From: Rhizomicrobium sp. | Lineage (GTDB): Bacteria; Pseudomonadota; Alphaproteobacteria; Micropepsales; Micropepsaceae | DNA length: 64,000 nt | Direction: 5' to 3' | Assembly (NCBI GenBank): GCA_037200985.1 | Contig: JBBCGJ010000001.1 | Coordinates: 2,890,756-2,954,755 of the forward strand | Part shown: piece after piece, positions 36,382-45,745 of the stretch | Layout: each line of letters starts with the position of its first letter | Numbering within the stretch: the first letter of the stretch is position 1 | The notes under the pieces: model-generated | The model's database searches: none | What the model was told of the DNA's origin: nothing | The model's input: only the letters and a program-made list of their open reading frames with translations | Position numbers and translations under genes: made by a program

Positions 36382-37621
36382 GCGCGCCTCCCGAATCGAG
36401 GGCGGCCCGCAGGCGCAGCACAAGCGCCGAGCGCTGCTGCGCGTTGAGCCGGCGTGGCTTGCGCGCCTGTCGCAGCACAATGAAAACCGCGGCCAGAATG
36501 GCCACAAGCAGAATGACCGTCACCGCGGACTCCGCCAGCCAGCCATATCCATCCTCGGCGAGCGGCACGACAAGCGCCGCGACAGGTTTGGCCGGCGGCA
36601 ACGGCGAAGACGCGGCCGGTATCTGCGTCTGCGGCGCCGTGATCGCGAAATCGACTGCGTCTTCGGTCAGAGTTGCCGGACCCGTGACAGATGCGACGAG
36701 ACCGCGCACCGTCGCCTGCGCGGTGGCATCGAGCGGCCGCATCGACGATAGCGTCACCCGAAGCGGAAACTGGCGCGCACCGGGCGACCAGGCGGCAAGC
36801 GCTGCCGCCGGCGCGTCGCCACCGGCGGTCATCGGGATCAAAGTTTCGACGTCCACGCCGACGGACGTCGGAAGGCGAGCCTCCACGAGCGCCGCGCGAA
36901 TGCGGGCCTCGTAGTATTGCGCGATGGCGTTCTCTTCTTGCACGGCAGGGGCGGGCGCTTCCACGGCCGATGCGGCGGGCGGCGGCGGTGAACCGACGAC
37001 ATCGCCCCTTTCGTCCAGGATCACGACATTCGCAATATCGAGTTTCGGCACGGCGGCCGCCACGAGGCGCCGCACGCCCTGCGCCGCGTTGGGCGACAGG
37101 ACAGCGCCCTTTCGCATGCGCACCGTCACTGACGCTTTGGGCGGTACCTGATCGTCGCGGAAGATGCGATCCTCGCCCATCGACAGATGCACCCGCGTGG
37201 CATCAACGCCGTCGAGCGTCATGATGGTACGCTCGAGTTCGCCCTGAAGCGCGCGCTGGTAGTTGATCTTCTGCGCGAAATCGGTGAGCCCCATATCCGA
37301 CTTGTCGAACAACTCCAGCCCCACGGTGCCCTTGAGCGGCAGATCCTCGCTCATGACAGTGAGCCGGGTCGAGTCCACCACGTCGGCCGGAACCAGGATC
37401 GCGGTGCTGCCCTCGGCAAGGCGGTAGGGGATCTTGCGGCGGTCGAGTTCGGCGACGATGGTCGCGGCGTCGGCCACGCGCAAGCCGCTGAACAGCGTCT
37501 GATAGGGCATATAGAGGAATCCGTACCAGGCCCCGGCGAGAAGGCCGCCGATCAGCAGCACGCCCGCCGCGATCAGGAGGATCTGGCGGTTGACGGGTTC
37601 GGCGCGAAATCGATCGAACAC
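36362..37621 (-). CDS. fliF: MS-ring protein FliF, short form
   Basis: 419 residues, against about 530-570 in typical FliF. There is a first membrane segment (ILLIAAGVLLIGGLLAGAW), ring-building motifs (LFSGLRVADAATIVAELDRR, INYQRALQGELERTI, VHLSMGED, PKASVTVRMRKGAVL), and a second membrane segment (LAESAVTVILLVAILAAVFIV). The large third ring-building region is shrunken and the cytoplasmic tail after the last segment is short. The tail is the part that binds FliG, and FliG here is also reduced. Its partner fliE lies 12 bp upstream. Confidence 0.9.
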   Translation of the reverse strand: MFDRFRAEPVNRQILLIAAGVLLIGGLLAGAWYGFLYMPYQTLFSGLRVADAATIVAELDRRKIPYRLAEGSTAILVPADVVDSTRLTVMSEDLPLKGTVGLELFDKSDMGLTDFAQKINYQRALQGELERTIMTLDGVDATRVHLSMGEDRIFRDDQVPPKASVTVRMRKGAVLSPNAAQGVRRLVAAAVPKLDIANVVILDERGDVVGSPPPPAASAVEAPAPAVQEENAIAQYYEARIRAALVEARLPTSVGVDVETLIPMTAGGDAPAAALAAWSPGARQFPLRVTLSSMRPLDATAQATVRGLVASVTGPATLTEDAVDFAITAPQTQIPAASSPLPPAKPVAALVVPLAEDGYGWLAESAVTVILLVAILAAVFIVLRQARKPRRLNAQQRSALVLRLRAALDSGGAHAATGS

Positions 37622-37633
37622 GCGGAGGGCTCT

Positions 37634-37948
37634 CTACAATTGCATGTTGGAAAGCTGCTGATAGGCGTCGAGCACGCGGCTGCGTATCTGCAGCATCAGA
37701 TCGAGCGACAGCTGCGCTTGCGATAGTGCAAACGTCACCTGATGCACCGGCACCGAGTCGTCCAGAACGAAGGCGCGCACCATTTGATCGGCGCGCATCG
37801 TGTCGGCATTTACCCGGTCGACGCCCGCGGCGAGCATCTGCGCGAAGGACACCGGTGCCTGCGACGGCGTTGGGGGCGGCAGCGGCGGCACGGCGAGCTG
37901 CGCGAGGGCGGCAGCCTGTCCGATCGGCGCGGCAGGATTGACGATCAT
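37634..37948 (-). CDS. fliE: MS ring-rod junction protein FliE
   Basis: 104 residues with the family's C-terminal helix (VPVHQVTFALSQAQLSLDLM, QIRSRVLDAYQQLSNM) and an upstream SFAQMLAAGVDRVNAD segment. FliE joins the MS ring to the proximal rod and is the first substrate exported. It overlaps flgC by 4 bases. Complete. Confidence 0.93.
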   Translation of the reverse strand: MIVNPAAPIGQAAALAQLAVPPLPPPTPSQAPVSFAQMLAAGVDRVNADTMRADQMVRAFVLDDSVPVHQVTFALSQAQLSLDLMLQIRSRVLDAYQQLSNMQL

Positions 37949-38412
37949 GAGCGTTTCCCGAGTTCAAGCGCCTTCGCATACATCTGCCGCGCGGCGTTCA
38001 TGGCGACGATATTTGCCTCGTAGGCGCGCGTGGTCTTGACCATCAGCGTCATCTGCTCGGCGTGATCGATGTTCGGATAGGCGACCAAGCCTTCCGCGTC
38101 GGCGTCGGGATTGCCCGGCTCGCGCACCATGCGCGGCGGCGCCCGATCCACTTCGATGCCGTAGACCATCACGCCGCCGATCTCGTCGGGCTCGATGGCG
38201 CCCGCGACGGCTGCCGGGGCTGCCGTCGCATTGCCCGAGCGATGCAGATAGGCGTCGAAGCCGACCCGGGGCCCGGACACCAGATGCCGCGCCCGATAGG
38301 GTCCACCGGCACCGGCCCGTGTCGTATTCATGTTGGCGAGGTTCTCGGTGATGATCTCAAGCCGGCGCCATTCGACATCCAGGCCCGTCAGACTGATTTG
38401 TGCGGCGCGCAT
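37945..38412 (-). CDS. flgC: Proximal rod protein FlgC
   Basis: 155 residues from MRAAQISLTGLDVEW (ATG 38410-38412). The rod signature reads LEIITENLANMNTTRAG, and the C-terminal part YPNIDHAEQMTLMVKTTRAY EANIVAMNAA matches FlgC. An upstream start would run into flgB. Its neighbours flgB and fliE form the usual trio. Builds the proximal rod in the periplasm. Confidence 0.93.
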   Translation of the reverse strand: MRAAQISLTGLDVEWRRLEIITENLANMNTTRAGAGGPYRARHLVSGPRVGFDAYLHRSGNATAAPAAVAGAIEPDEIGGVMVYGIEVDRAPPRMVREPGNPDADAEGLVAYPNIDHAEQMTLMVKTTRAYEANIVAMNAARQMYAKALELGKRS

Positions 38413-38413
38413 G

Positions 38414-38758
38414 TCAGCCGTTCCCCGTGATCGCGAGCGCTTCAATTTGCAGCTGGCGGGTCAGCACATCCACCAGCGCCGCGTAGCGACCCGCCGTCGC
38501 GGACGCCGTCGCCATTTCGAGATCGGCGCGCATCTCGCCATTGCCCGTGCCCGTCACGCTCCGCTCGACCGTCGGCTGAAGCTGCCGCACCGCGGCATCT
38601 CCCTCCGTCGCGGCTACTTTCAGAGCGTCCTCGAAGCTGAGATGCAGCGGCCGATAGCCGGGCGTTCCCGCGTTGGCGAGGTTCTCGGCCGTGACTTCGG
38701 CGCGCCGGCCCAACATATCCAGCGCCTTGATCGCCAATACTGCTGTGCTGCCGTCCAT
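38414..38758 (-). CDS. flgB: Proximal rod protein FlgB
   Basis: 114 residues. The rod motif is RRAEVTAENLANAGTPGYR, followed by LHLSFEDAL and a C-terminal coiled segment (YAALVDVLTRQLQIEALAI). Slightly shorter than usual (about 130). One base separates it from flgC. Component of the proximal rod. Confidence 0.9.
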   Translation of the reverse strand: MDGSTAVLAIKALDMLGRRAEVTAENLANAGTPGYRPLHLSFEDALKVAATEGDAAVRQLQPTVERSVTGTGNGEMRADLEMATASATAGRYAALVDVLTRQLQIEALAITGNG

Positions 38759-38767
38759 TCTCCGCTC

Positions 38768-39895
38768 CTATTGCACGACGATTTCGGCGTGCAGTGCGCC
38801 GGCCGCCTTGATGGCCTGCAGAATTGCGATCATGTCGCGCGTCGCGACCCGTGCCCGAGCCAAGCCGCGGACGAGATCGGCGACCGTGGTGTTGGGAAAG
38901 CGCGCGACCACGTCGTCGGACGCGTCCGATACTTCGAGCTTGGTATTGGTGACGACAAGGTCGCGGGATCTTGAGGCGTAGCCGTCGTACAGATAGGGCT
39001 GGACCGCCTGGTTATCGACGCTGACCGACACCTTGATGTCGCCCTGCGCGATGACGACGCTGGATATCTTGACGGCGCCGCCGGCAACCACGGTGCCGGA
39101 CCGTTCGTTGATCACCACCCGCGCGATCTGGTCGGGACTGACCATCACCTCTTCGATCGCCACTATGAGACGGTTGACATCGCCGACCGCCGCGTCGATC
39201 ACGACCGCCTCGGCGTTTTTCACCCGTGCGAAATGCCCGGGCAACGCCGCGTTCACCGCATCGGCGATGCGCGCGGCGGTAGTGAAATCCGGATCGCGCA
39301 GCACAAAGGTCAGCTGGCCGTCCTTGTTCAGCAGGTTCGCGTCGACCGCCGTTTCGACCGTGGCGCCTTCGCTTACCACGGCGCTGGCGGGATAGTTCTT
39401 CTGGCGAAGATTTGCGTTGTCGCGGAAATTGTAACCGCCGGCCACCAGCGAGCCCTGCGCCAGCGCATAGTCGCGGCGGTCCGGCCCCAGCAGCGGCGTC
39501 ATCAGCAGCGTGCCGCCGGCCAAGCTGCGCGCGTCGCCGATCGAGGTGACTGTCACGTCGATCCGGTCGCCCACGTTGGCGGACGGCGGCAACGTCGCGG
39601 TTACCACGACGGCGGCGACATTGCGGCTCTGCAGGTCGTCGGGCGCGACATTGGCGCCGAGCCGGCTCAAGGCGTTGCTCAACGCCTGGCGCGTGGCGAC
39701 GCTGCGCGGCGAGTCGCCCGAACCCGCGAGGCCGGTGACGATGCCGTAGCCGATGAGCGCGTTGTCCCGCCAGCCGAGAAACCGCCCGATATCTTTCAGG
39801 CGGACGGTCTCGACCGGCGGCGCGCTTGCGCTCCCGGGCGCGGCGAAGATCAGCGCGGCGGTGATCGCTCCGGCAAGAAGGAAGACGCGCCTCAT
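38768..39895 (-). CDS. flgI: P-ring protein FlgI
   Basis: 375 residues from ATG 39893-39895 (MRRVFLLAGAITAAL), which overlaps the flgH stop in an ATGA. A Sec signal peptide ends near GSASA. Family signatures are VRLKDIGRFLGWRDNALIGY, GIVTGLAGSGDS, SNALSRLGANV and VVINERSGTVVAGG. It forms the periplasmic P ring around the rod within peptidoglycan. Normal length. Confidence 0.96.
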   Translation of the reverse strand: MRRVFLLAGAITAALIFAAPGSASAPPVETVRLKDIGRFLGWRDNALIGYGIVTGLAGSGDSPRSVATRQALSNALSRLGANVAPDDLQSRNVAAVVVTATLPPSANVGDRIDVTVTSIGDARSLAGGTLLMTPLLGPDRRDYALAQGSLVAGGYNFRDNANLRQKNYPASAVVSEGATVETAVDANLLNKDGQLTFVLRDPDFTTAARIADAVNAALPGHFARVKNAEAVVIDAAVGDVNRLIVAIEEVMVSPDQIARVVINERSGTVVAGGAVKISSVVIAQGDIKVSVSVDNQAVQPYLYDGYASRSRDLVVTNTKLEVSDASDDVVARFPNTTVADLVRGLARARVATRDMIAILQAIKAAGALHAEIVVQ

Positions 39896-40479
39896 GGGAT
39901 GCCCAGCCAATTGAAGACGCGCGTGACCAGGCCCACCTGCGAACTGCGCGTCACGAAGCCGGAGCCATCATACGCGATGGCGGCATCGGCCAACCGGCTC
40001 GACAGGACGGTGTTGGACGGCGAGATGTCGGCGAGGCGGACGCGTCCCTTGACCTGTATCTTGGTCTCTTCCCCATTGATGTTCATGACCTGCGCGCCCT
40101 CGACCAGCAGGTCGCCGTTTGGAAAAACGCTTTCCACCGTCGCGCTGATCTGCGCGACCATGCCGCCGCTTCGACCTATCGTGCCGGTATCGCCCGAACC
40201 GCCGTCGAGACTTAGACTTGCCGACTTGTCGAAGGTGGTTCCCACCGAAAGATTGCCGCCGATCCTGCTGTCTCGGCTCGAGCCGCTGCTCGCCGTGTCG
40301 GTGGCGGCCGAGCTTTCGAACACCAGCACCATAAGCACGTCACCGGGCTTGTGCGCCGTACGGTCGGTCGCGAGCGCGGGCCAGCCGCCATGATCGTACA
40401 GATCCGCTGCGGCGGCGGTCGCTCCGGGCGAAACCACCAGCACCAGCGACAATCCCAACATGGCGTGGGTTCGTGTCAT
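39892..40479 (-). CDS. flgH: L-ring protein FlgH without lipobox
   Basis: 195 residues. The conserved FlgH core is present (HKPGDVLMVLVFESSAATDT, VESVFPNGDLLVEGAQVMNI, VRLADISPSNTVLSSRLADA). A signal peptide is visible (AMLGLSLVLVVSPGA), but there is no cysteine at the cleavage site or anywhere in the protein, so it cannot be a lipoprotein as FlgH usually is. It should still form the outer-membrane L ring. Confidence 0.93.
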   Translation of the reverse strand: MTRTHAMLGLSLVLVVSPGATAAAADLYDHGGWPALATDRTAHKPGDVLMVLVFESSAATDTASSGSSRDSRIGGNLSVGTTFDKSASLSLDGGSGDTGTIGRSGGMVAQISATVESVFPNGDLLVEGAQVMNINGEETKIQVKGRVRLADISPSNTVLSSRLADAAIAYDGSGFVTRSSQVGLVTRVFNWLGIP

Positions 40480-40919
40480 GGCGCGGCCTTTTCATAACGC
40501 ACCGAGAGGATCGTGCCGTCCGCGCTTCGGACGAAGAGGCGATGGCCGAGCCGAGCGCCCTGCATCGCCTGAACCTCGCGTTCGATGCGCGCCGCGCCAT
40601 AGCTCACCACCAGTCGCAAGGTCTGGCCCGGTTCGATCATTTCGGCGTCGAAATCGACATAAGATCTTACGATCTGGTCGCGTGCGACCGCGGTGGCAAC
40701 GAACGTTGCCTTGCGCTGCCGGTCGTAACGAAAGACGACGGGAACAGGCGTCTGGGGACATGACGCGGGAGCGAAGCCCGCCGAATCGGCGAGGCCGCCG
40801 GCGGCCTGTGGCGTGAGCGCCCTCAGGCAATGTGTCGCCGCCCTCTCGGACGCGGATGCCGGCCAGACGAAGCCGCACAGCGTGCAGAGCGCACTGACGA
40901 TGACCACGCCCCGAATCAT
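40476..40919 (-). CDS. flgA: P-ring assembly chaperone FlgA
   Basis: 147 residues with a signal peptide (MIRGVVIVSALCTLCGFVW). The SAF-like C-terminal domain is seen as VRSYVDFDAEMIEPGQTLRL and GARLGHRLFVRSADGTILSV. FlgA is a periplasmic chaperone for FlgI. It is shorter than the enteric type but like many alphaproteobacterial forms. Overlaps flgH by 4 bases. Confidence 0.85.
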   Translation of the reverse strand: MIRGVVIVSALCTLCGFVWPASASERAATHCLRALTPQAAGGLADSAGFAPASCPQTPVPVVFRYDRQRKATFVATAVARDQIVRSYVDFDAEMIEPGQTLRLVVSYGAARIEREVQAMQGARLGHRLFVRSADGTILSVRYEKAAP

Positions 40920-40937
40920 GCCCCAAACCCAAACTGA

Positions 40938-41705
40938 CTAGTGTCTCAACCCATTCACGATAGACATCAATTGATCGCCGGCCTGCACGACTTCCGCATT
41001 GGCCGCATAGGCGCGCTGAACCAGCAGGAGCGACGTCATCTCATCGGACAACTGCACGTTGGAGGCCTCGAGGGAGCCCTGGATCAACATCCCGCTCCCT
41101 TCCTCGCCGGGCCGCACCGACGTCACGTTCGAGGAATCGGTCGCTTCGTAGTAGCCGCTGCCGTCATCGACCAAATCGTTCGGCGATTTGGCCATCGCCA
41201 AGTCGATCTGGCCGAGCTTCTGGCTCGCGCCGTCCACCGTGGCCGTGACCGTTCCGTCCTTCGCGATGGTCAGGCCGGTCGCGGCTTGCGGCACCGAGAT
41301 CATCGCGCGCAATGGCACGCCCTCGGCGGTGGTAAGCGTGCCGTCGGCGCCGACCGCCAGCGTTCCGCCCCGCCACAACAAAGAATGCCCGGTCGGTCCG
41401 AGCACCTCGATGAATCCGTCGCCGTCGATCGCCACATCCAGCGATTGGCCGGTCTGACGCAAAGCGCCGATCGTCCAGACGTGACCCGTCGTATCCGCAA
41501 CGGCGCCGCCCAGTGCCGCGATCGAATCGCGCGGAAGCACCGGCATGTCGGCACCGTCGCGCATCGGCGCGACCAACTCGGAGAACTGCACGGCCGAACG
41601 CTTAAAAGCCGTCGTGTTCATGTTGGCGATATTGTTGGCTACGACGTCTAGCGCGCGCTGCTGTGCATCAAGACCCACCGCGCCGATGTAGAATGCCCCA
41701 TTCAT
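40938..41705 (-). CDS. flgG: Distal rod protein FlgG
   Basis: 255 residues. The N-terminal motif is MNGAFYIGAVGLDAQQRALD then VVANNIANMNTTAFKRS, and the C-terminal segment is GSLEASNVQLSDEMTSLLLV QRAYAANAEVV. It is one of two FlgF/FlgG-type genes in tandem; the better C-terminal match and position favour FlgG over FlgF. Forms the distal rod. Confidence 0.9.
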   Translation of the reverse strand: MNGAFYIGAVGLDAQQRALDVVANNIANMNTTAFKRSAVQFSELVAPMRDGADMPVLPRDSIAALGGAVADTTGHVWTIGALRQTGQSLDVAIDGDGFIEVLGPTGHSLLWRGGTLAVGADGTLTTAEGVPLRAMISVPQAATGLTIAKDGTVTATVDGASQKLGQIDLAMAKSPNDLVDDGSGYYEATDSSNVTSVRPGEEGSGMLIQGSLEASNVQLSDEMTSLLLVQRAYAANAEVVQAGDQLMSIVNGLRH

Positions 41706-41738
41706 CCCCAGTCTCCAGCACCAAACCCTGTTTCCGCG

Positions 41739-42443
41739 TCATGACGCCTGCCCGAACGCCGACGCGGCACGGTCTATCAACTCGTCATAGACCTGCACCA
41801 TCTGTTGTCCCGATTGCGCGCCGCGCAACGCGCCCATGATCGAAATCATCTCGTCGGCGGCCGAGACGTTCGACGCCTCCAGCATCCCTTGACGGATCAC
41901 GGGACTTGCGACCTCCTCCGGAGCGGCCGTCGCAGCGAACAAGCCGCCGCCGATCGGTTCCAGCACAGACGGGTCGGCGAAGCTTGCGATGGTCAGCCGC
42001 GCGACGGGCTCCCCCCGGTCCAGAATCGTACCGTCCTGCAGCACGGTCGCACCCGCACCGACGGTCACGTCGCCGGCGGTGGATTGCAGCGCCAGTCCGC
42101 CGGCTGCGACCAAGCGGCCTTCCGAATCGCGATCGAACTGACCATCACGCGTATAAAATGTCCCGGAGGCTGATTTCACGACGAAGAAGCCCCGCCCTCC
42201 GATCGCCAGATCGAGCGGATTGCCCGTGTTGCGCAGTTTGCCGGGCGCGAAATCGATGGATTGCGAATTGGCTGGTCGCCGCTCGGCGTCGTCCGAACGC
42301 AATTGACCGCCCGCCAATAATTCGCAGAAGGCTCGCCTTGTCTTGTATCCGGGCGTGGTCAGGTTGGCTAAATTCTGGGAAGCAACGTCAAGCCGCTGCA
42401 TTGCAGTAGAAATTATTAAGCCCGCACCATCAATCCCGCCCAT
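41739..42443 (-). CDS. flgF: Rod protein FlgF
   Basis: 234 residues from MGGIDGAGLIISTAMQRLD (ATG 42441-42443), chosen since rod proteins begin a few residues before this motif; the frame is open up to 42515. Signatures are VASQNLANLTTPGYKTRR, NPLDLAIGGRGFFVVK and GMLEASNVSAADEMISIMGA. Precedes flgG in the operon, the usual order. Proximal-distal rod component. Confidence 0.86.
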   Translation of the reverse strand: MGGIDGAGLIISTAMQRLDVASQNLANLTTPGYKTRRAFCELLAGGQLRSDDAERRPANSQSIDFAPGKLRNTGNPLDLAIGGRGFFVVKSASGTFYTRDGQFDRDSEGRLVAAGGLALQSTAGDVTVGAGATVLQDGTILDRGEPVARLTIASFADPSVLEPIGGGLFAATAAPEEVASPVIRQGMLEASNVSAADEMISIMGALRGAQSGQQMVQVYDELIDRAASAFGQAS

Positions 42444-42519
42444 GTCGAACACATTACTGTCATCGTGAAAGATTGGCAATGGCGATATCGCTCGGTGCTT
42501 CATCAATGCGATCACAAAT

Positions 42520-44562
42520 TCAGTCTACCTTGATAACCGAAAAAGAGCTGATGTCGACAGTGTGCGGCACTTCATTGATCGAAATAACCGAGAGGCGCGG
42601 AACACTGCGGCGCGTGAACGTCTTCAAGTGACGGCGAAGCTCCGGACTGCACAATAGAACCGGCGCGAAGCTCTGCCGCATCATATTCTCGACGGCGGGA
42701 ATCAGTTTACGGATCAATTTCTCGGCGAGGCGCGGGTCCAGTACAAAACCCTTGGACGGATCGTTGCGCCGTATGCTGTCGGATATCTGCGCTTCCAGCC
42801 TCGGATCCAGGCTCATGACCGACAGTTGATCATGGCTGCCGCGCAGGGCGTGACAAATTCCGTAACTAAGGCGCTGACGCACGGCCTCGGTCAGCTCGGT
42901 TGGGTCCTTGATCGACCGCCCCTGATCGACGAGCGTCTCGCAGATCTGGTCTAGGTTTCGGATCGATACGCCTTCCGAAAGCAGGTTCTGCAGCACCCGC
43001 TGGATATCCGACACCGTCATGGTCGCGGGAATGAGTTCCTCGATCAGGCCCGGCTGGCGCGCGCGGACGCCCTCCAGCAGGGTCACGACGTCGGCGCGAG
43101 AGAGAAGCAATGCGGCTTCGCGACGCAGCAATTCGCCCAAATGCGTCATCAGCACAGTGATGGGATCGACCAGCGTATAACCGGCTTCCCGCGCGCGGTC
43201 CGCCGTCTCCGCATCGATCCAGATCGCGGGTAGTCCGAATGCCGGATCGCGGGTCTGCAATCCCGGCAGGGTTTCGCCGCCTTCCGCCGCGCGCACGGCA
43301 AGGTTTTTTTCGGGATAGATCTGCGCAAGCCCGTGGCGTGCGCCATAAAACAGCACTTCGTAGTCGTTGGAGCCAAGCTGGCTGCCGTCGAGCAACACGA
43401 TCTGCGGAATCACGAAGCCGGTCGTCTTTTCCCGCTCCTCGCGCAGGACCGCGATGCGTTCGCTCAGCAGCGGTTTGATCGCCATCCACTGCCGCCCCAA
43501 TTCGGCACCCAGCAGGATCTCGACGGGAGGCGCCGCGCGGCCAATCGCCTGCTGCGCCCGGTCGGCCTCCGGCTGGTCGAACTGGCTCTGGATTTCGTCG
43601 GTCGCCTTGCGGCGTCGTGAAGCGAAATAGGAAGCTCCGGCGATCATGACAAGCAACGCAATCGGCCATTTCGGCATTCCCGGCAGCAGAAGGAGCAGCA
43701 GCAGCGTTCCGAGGACGATCAGCGGAATTTTCGGCACCGAGGAAAGCTGGCTGAAGACCTCGGTGCTGAGTTGGCGGTCGGCGGAGGAGCGCGTGATGAT
43801 GATGCCGGTCGCCACCGATATGATGAGGGCGGGGACCTGGGTGACGATTCCATCGCCGATGGTGAGCAGCGTGAAGGTCGCGAGCGCGTCATTCCAAGGC
43901 ATGCCCATCTGGGCCACGCCGACGATCCAGCCGGCGACGATGTCGATCAAAAGTATGATGATGCCCGCGACCGCATCGCCTTTCACGAACTTGCTGGCGC
44001 CGTCCATGGCGCCGTAGAAGGCCGCCTCCTTCTCGAGAAGGCGCCGCCGCCGCTTGGCCTCGTTCTGGTCTATCAGGCCCATGTTCAGGTCGGCGTCGAT
44101 GCTCATCTGCTGGCCGGGGACCGAATCCAAAACGAAGCGCGCCGCCACTTCGGACACGCGTTGCGCGCCAGAGGTCACCACGACGTATTGCACGACCACC
44201 AGGATGAAAAAGACGACCAGGCCGATCACGAAATTGCCCTGCACCGCGAACGTGCCGATCGAACCGATCACCTCTCCGGCGTTGGCATGGGTAAGGATCA
44301 GCCTGGTGGCCGCCACATTCAGCGACAGCCGGAACAAGGTCGCGATCAACAGCAGCGAGGGAAAGGTCGAGAACTCGACCGGCCGCGCCACATAGAAGGT
44401 GAGCAGCAGGATCGTCAGTCCGAACGCGAAGTTCAGGATGATCAGAAGGTCGATCAAGGTCGGAGGAATGGGCGCGAAAAGGACCAGAAGGATCGCGATG
44501 ACGCTGAAAACCAGGACGAGATCGCGGTTGCGGCCGAAGAATGCCCCGGCGAGGCTAACCAT
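42520..44562 (-). CDS. flhA: Flagellar export gate protein FlhA
   Basis: 680 residues. About eight membrane segments fill the first 310 residues, with the family signature RLSLNVAATRLIL and the cytoplasmic loop DLNMGLIDQNEAKRRRRLLE KEAAFYGAMDG. The C-terminal cytoplasmic domain (WMAIKPLLSERIAVLREE, ELIPATMTVSDIQRVLQNLL, RLSYGICHALRG) binds chaperone-substrate complexes. Normal length. Overlaps flhB by 8 bases. Confidence 0.96.
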   Translation of the reverse strand: MVSLAGAFFGRNRDLVLVFSVIAILLVLFAPIPPTLIDLLIILNFAFGLTILLLTFYVARPVEFSTFPSLLLIATLFRLSLNVAATRLILTHANAGEVIGSIGTFAVQGNFVIGLVVFFILVVVQYVVVTSGAQRVSEVAARFVLDSVPGQQMSIDADLNMGLIDQNEAKRRRRLLEKEAAFYGAMDGASKFVKGDAVAGIIILLIDIVAGWIVGVAQMGMPWNDALATFTLLTIGDGIVTQVPALIISVATGIIITRSSADRQLSTEVFSQLSSVPKIPLIVLGTLLLLLLLPGMPKWPIALLVMIAGASYFASRRRKATDEIQSQFDQPEADRAQQAIGRAAPPVEILLGAELGRQWMAIKPLLSERIAVLREEREKTTGFVIPQIVLLDGSQLGSNDYEVLFYGARHGLAQIYPEKNLAVRAAEGGETLPGLQTRDPAFGLPAIWIDAETADRAREAGYTLVDPITVLMTHLGELLRREAALLLSRADVVTLLEGVRARQPGLIEELIPATMTVSDIQRVLQNLLSEGVSIRNLDQICETLVDQGRSIKDPTELTEAVRQRLSYGICHALRGSHDQLSVMSLDPRLEAQISDSIRRNDPSKGFVLDPRLAEKLIRKLIPAVENMMRQSFAPVLLCSPELRRHLKTFTRRSVPRLSVISINEVPHTVDISSFSVIKVD

Positions 44563-45628
44563 GGCTGCCTCCGGCCGCCCGCTTGGCGCGCAGCGCGTTG
44601 TAGATGTTGGCGACGGGCCGGAAACAACGGTCGGGGATGGGCCGGTTCAGCGCCCCGCGCCGCAAGAGTTCGCGGGCAAGCGCCTTGTCCTCGATGACGG
44701 GAACACCGTAAATGAACGCTAGGCGCTTGAGCCTGAGCGCGAAGCGATTCGTCCCGACCGACACGATCACGGGCGCCGCCATCGTGCGGCGATCGTAGCG
44801 CAGAGCCAACGCGATATGCAGCGGGTTCGCGATCAGGACATCTGCGCCGCGCATGTTGCGCAAGCTCTGGCTGGCTTTCACGAATTCGGCGTGCATTTGC
44901 TTGCGCTTGCGCTTCAAAAGCGGTTCGCCTTCGCGTTCGCGCATCTCGCGGCGCATCTCGCGCCGGCTCATGCGCATCCGCTTCAGATAATCCCGCCGCA
45001 CGATGAGCTGATCGAGGACGGTGAACAGGAATCCCACCGCCAGCGCGGCCGCCAGCAGGCGGAAGGCGCTGCGGGTCATGAGCTCTGCGAGGCTGCGACC
45101 GTCCACCAAAGAGGCGACGCTGCTGTCCAGCACCGTGCGAATTGCGAGATAGCCGACGGTGACATAGGCCAGGAGCTTCAGAACGTTCTTGAGCGTCTCG
45201 ATCAGCATCCTGACGGTAAACAGACGTTTCAGGCCCCGCGAAGGGTTGAGACGCGTGAAGTCCGGCTTGAGCGGTTCCGACGAAAATACCACGCCGGTCT
45301 GCAGCATCTCGAACAGAAGCACGACGGCGAAGATCAATGCCCCCAGCAGCGCGAGTGGCGCCAAGATCGGCTTAAACAGGAACGAGGCCGCCGCAATCAC
45401 GGCATGGCGACTGTCCGGCACCGTACTGGCGCCGAGCAGCGCATTGTGTGTCGCCTGCGCGATGATTCCCCCAAAATGGGGCCCTAGAATCCAGGCATAG
45501 CCGGCAAAAGCCGAAAGACCGGTGAGAAAACCGAGATCGACGCCGCGCGCCACGGTTCCCTTGCGCCGCGCGCGATCCAACTTGAACGGAGTCGGCTGCT
45601 CCGTCCTATCCTGTTCCGTATCGTCCAT
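44555..45628 (-). CDS. flhB: Export switch protein FlhB with NPLH cleavage motif
   Basis: 357 residues with four membrane segments and the FlhB N-terminal pattern DRTEQPTPFKLDRARRKGTV. The cytoplasmic domain has GADVLIANPLHIALALRYD and PVIEDKALARELLRRG. The conserved self-cleavage site NPTH is here NPLH (residues 268-271, bases 44816-44827): Asn and Pro, which support cleavage, are kept, while Thr is changed to Leu. It sets the switch from rod/hook to filament export. Confidence 0.94.
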   Translation of the reverse strand: MDDTEQDRTEQPTPFKLDRARRKGTVARGVDLGFLTGLSAFAGYAWILGPHFGGIIAQATHNALLGASTVPDSRHAVIAAASFLFKPILAPLALLGALIFAVVLLFEMLQTGVVFSSEPLKPDFTRLNPSRGLKRLFTVRMLIETLKNVLKLLAYVTVGYLAIRTVLDSSVASLVDGRSLAELMTRSAFRLLAAALAVGFLFTVLDQLIVRRDYLKRMRMSRREMRREMREREGEPLLKRKRKQMHAEFVKASQSLRNMRGADVLIANPLHIALALRYDRRTMAAPVIVSVGTNRFALRLKRLAFIYGVPVIEDKALARELLRRGALNRPIPDRCFRPVANIYNALRAKRAAGGSHG

Positions 45629-45745
45629 TACCCAGGCCCCAGCTGCGATTACTTTGTACGTCTGCGCCGGACTTGGGAAGCGGGAAACGTCACGAAGTCG
45701 AATTGTCGCGCGAAAACTCTCGCAAAGGACCGACCGACGGGAGGG

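Noticed and set aside
34593..36914. A 773-codon plus-strand frame opposite fliI, fliH and fliF
   Set aside because: All three flagellar genes have clear motifs on the minus strand; this frame is Arg/Ala/Ser-rich noise.
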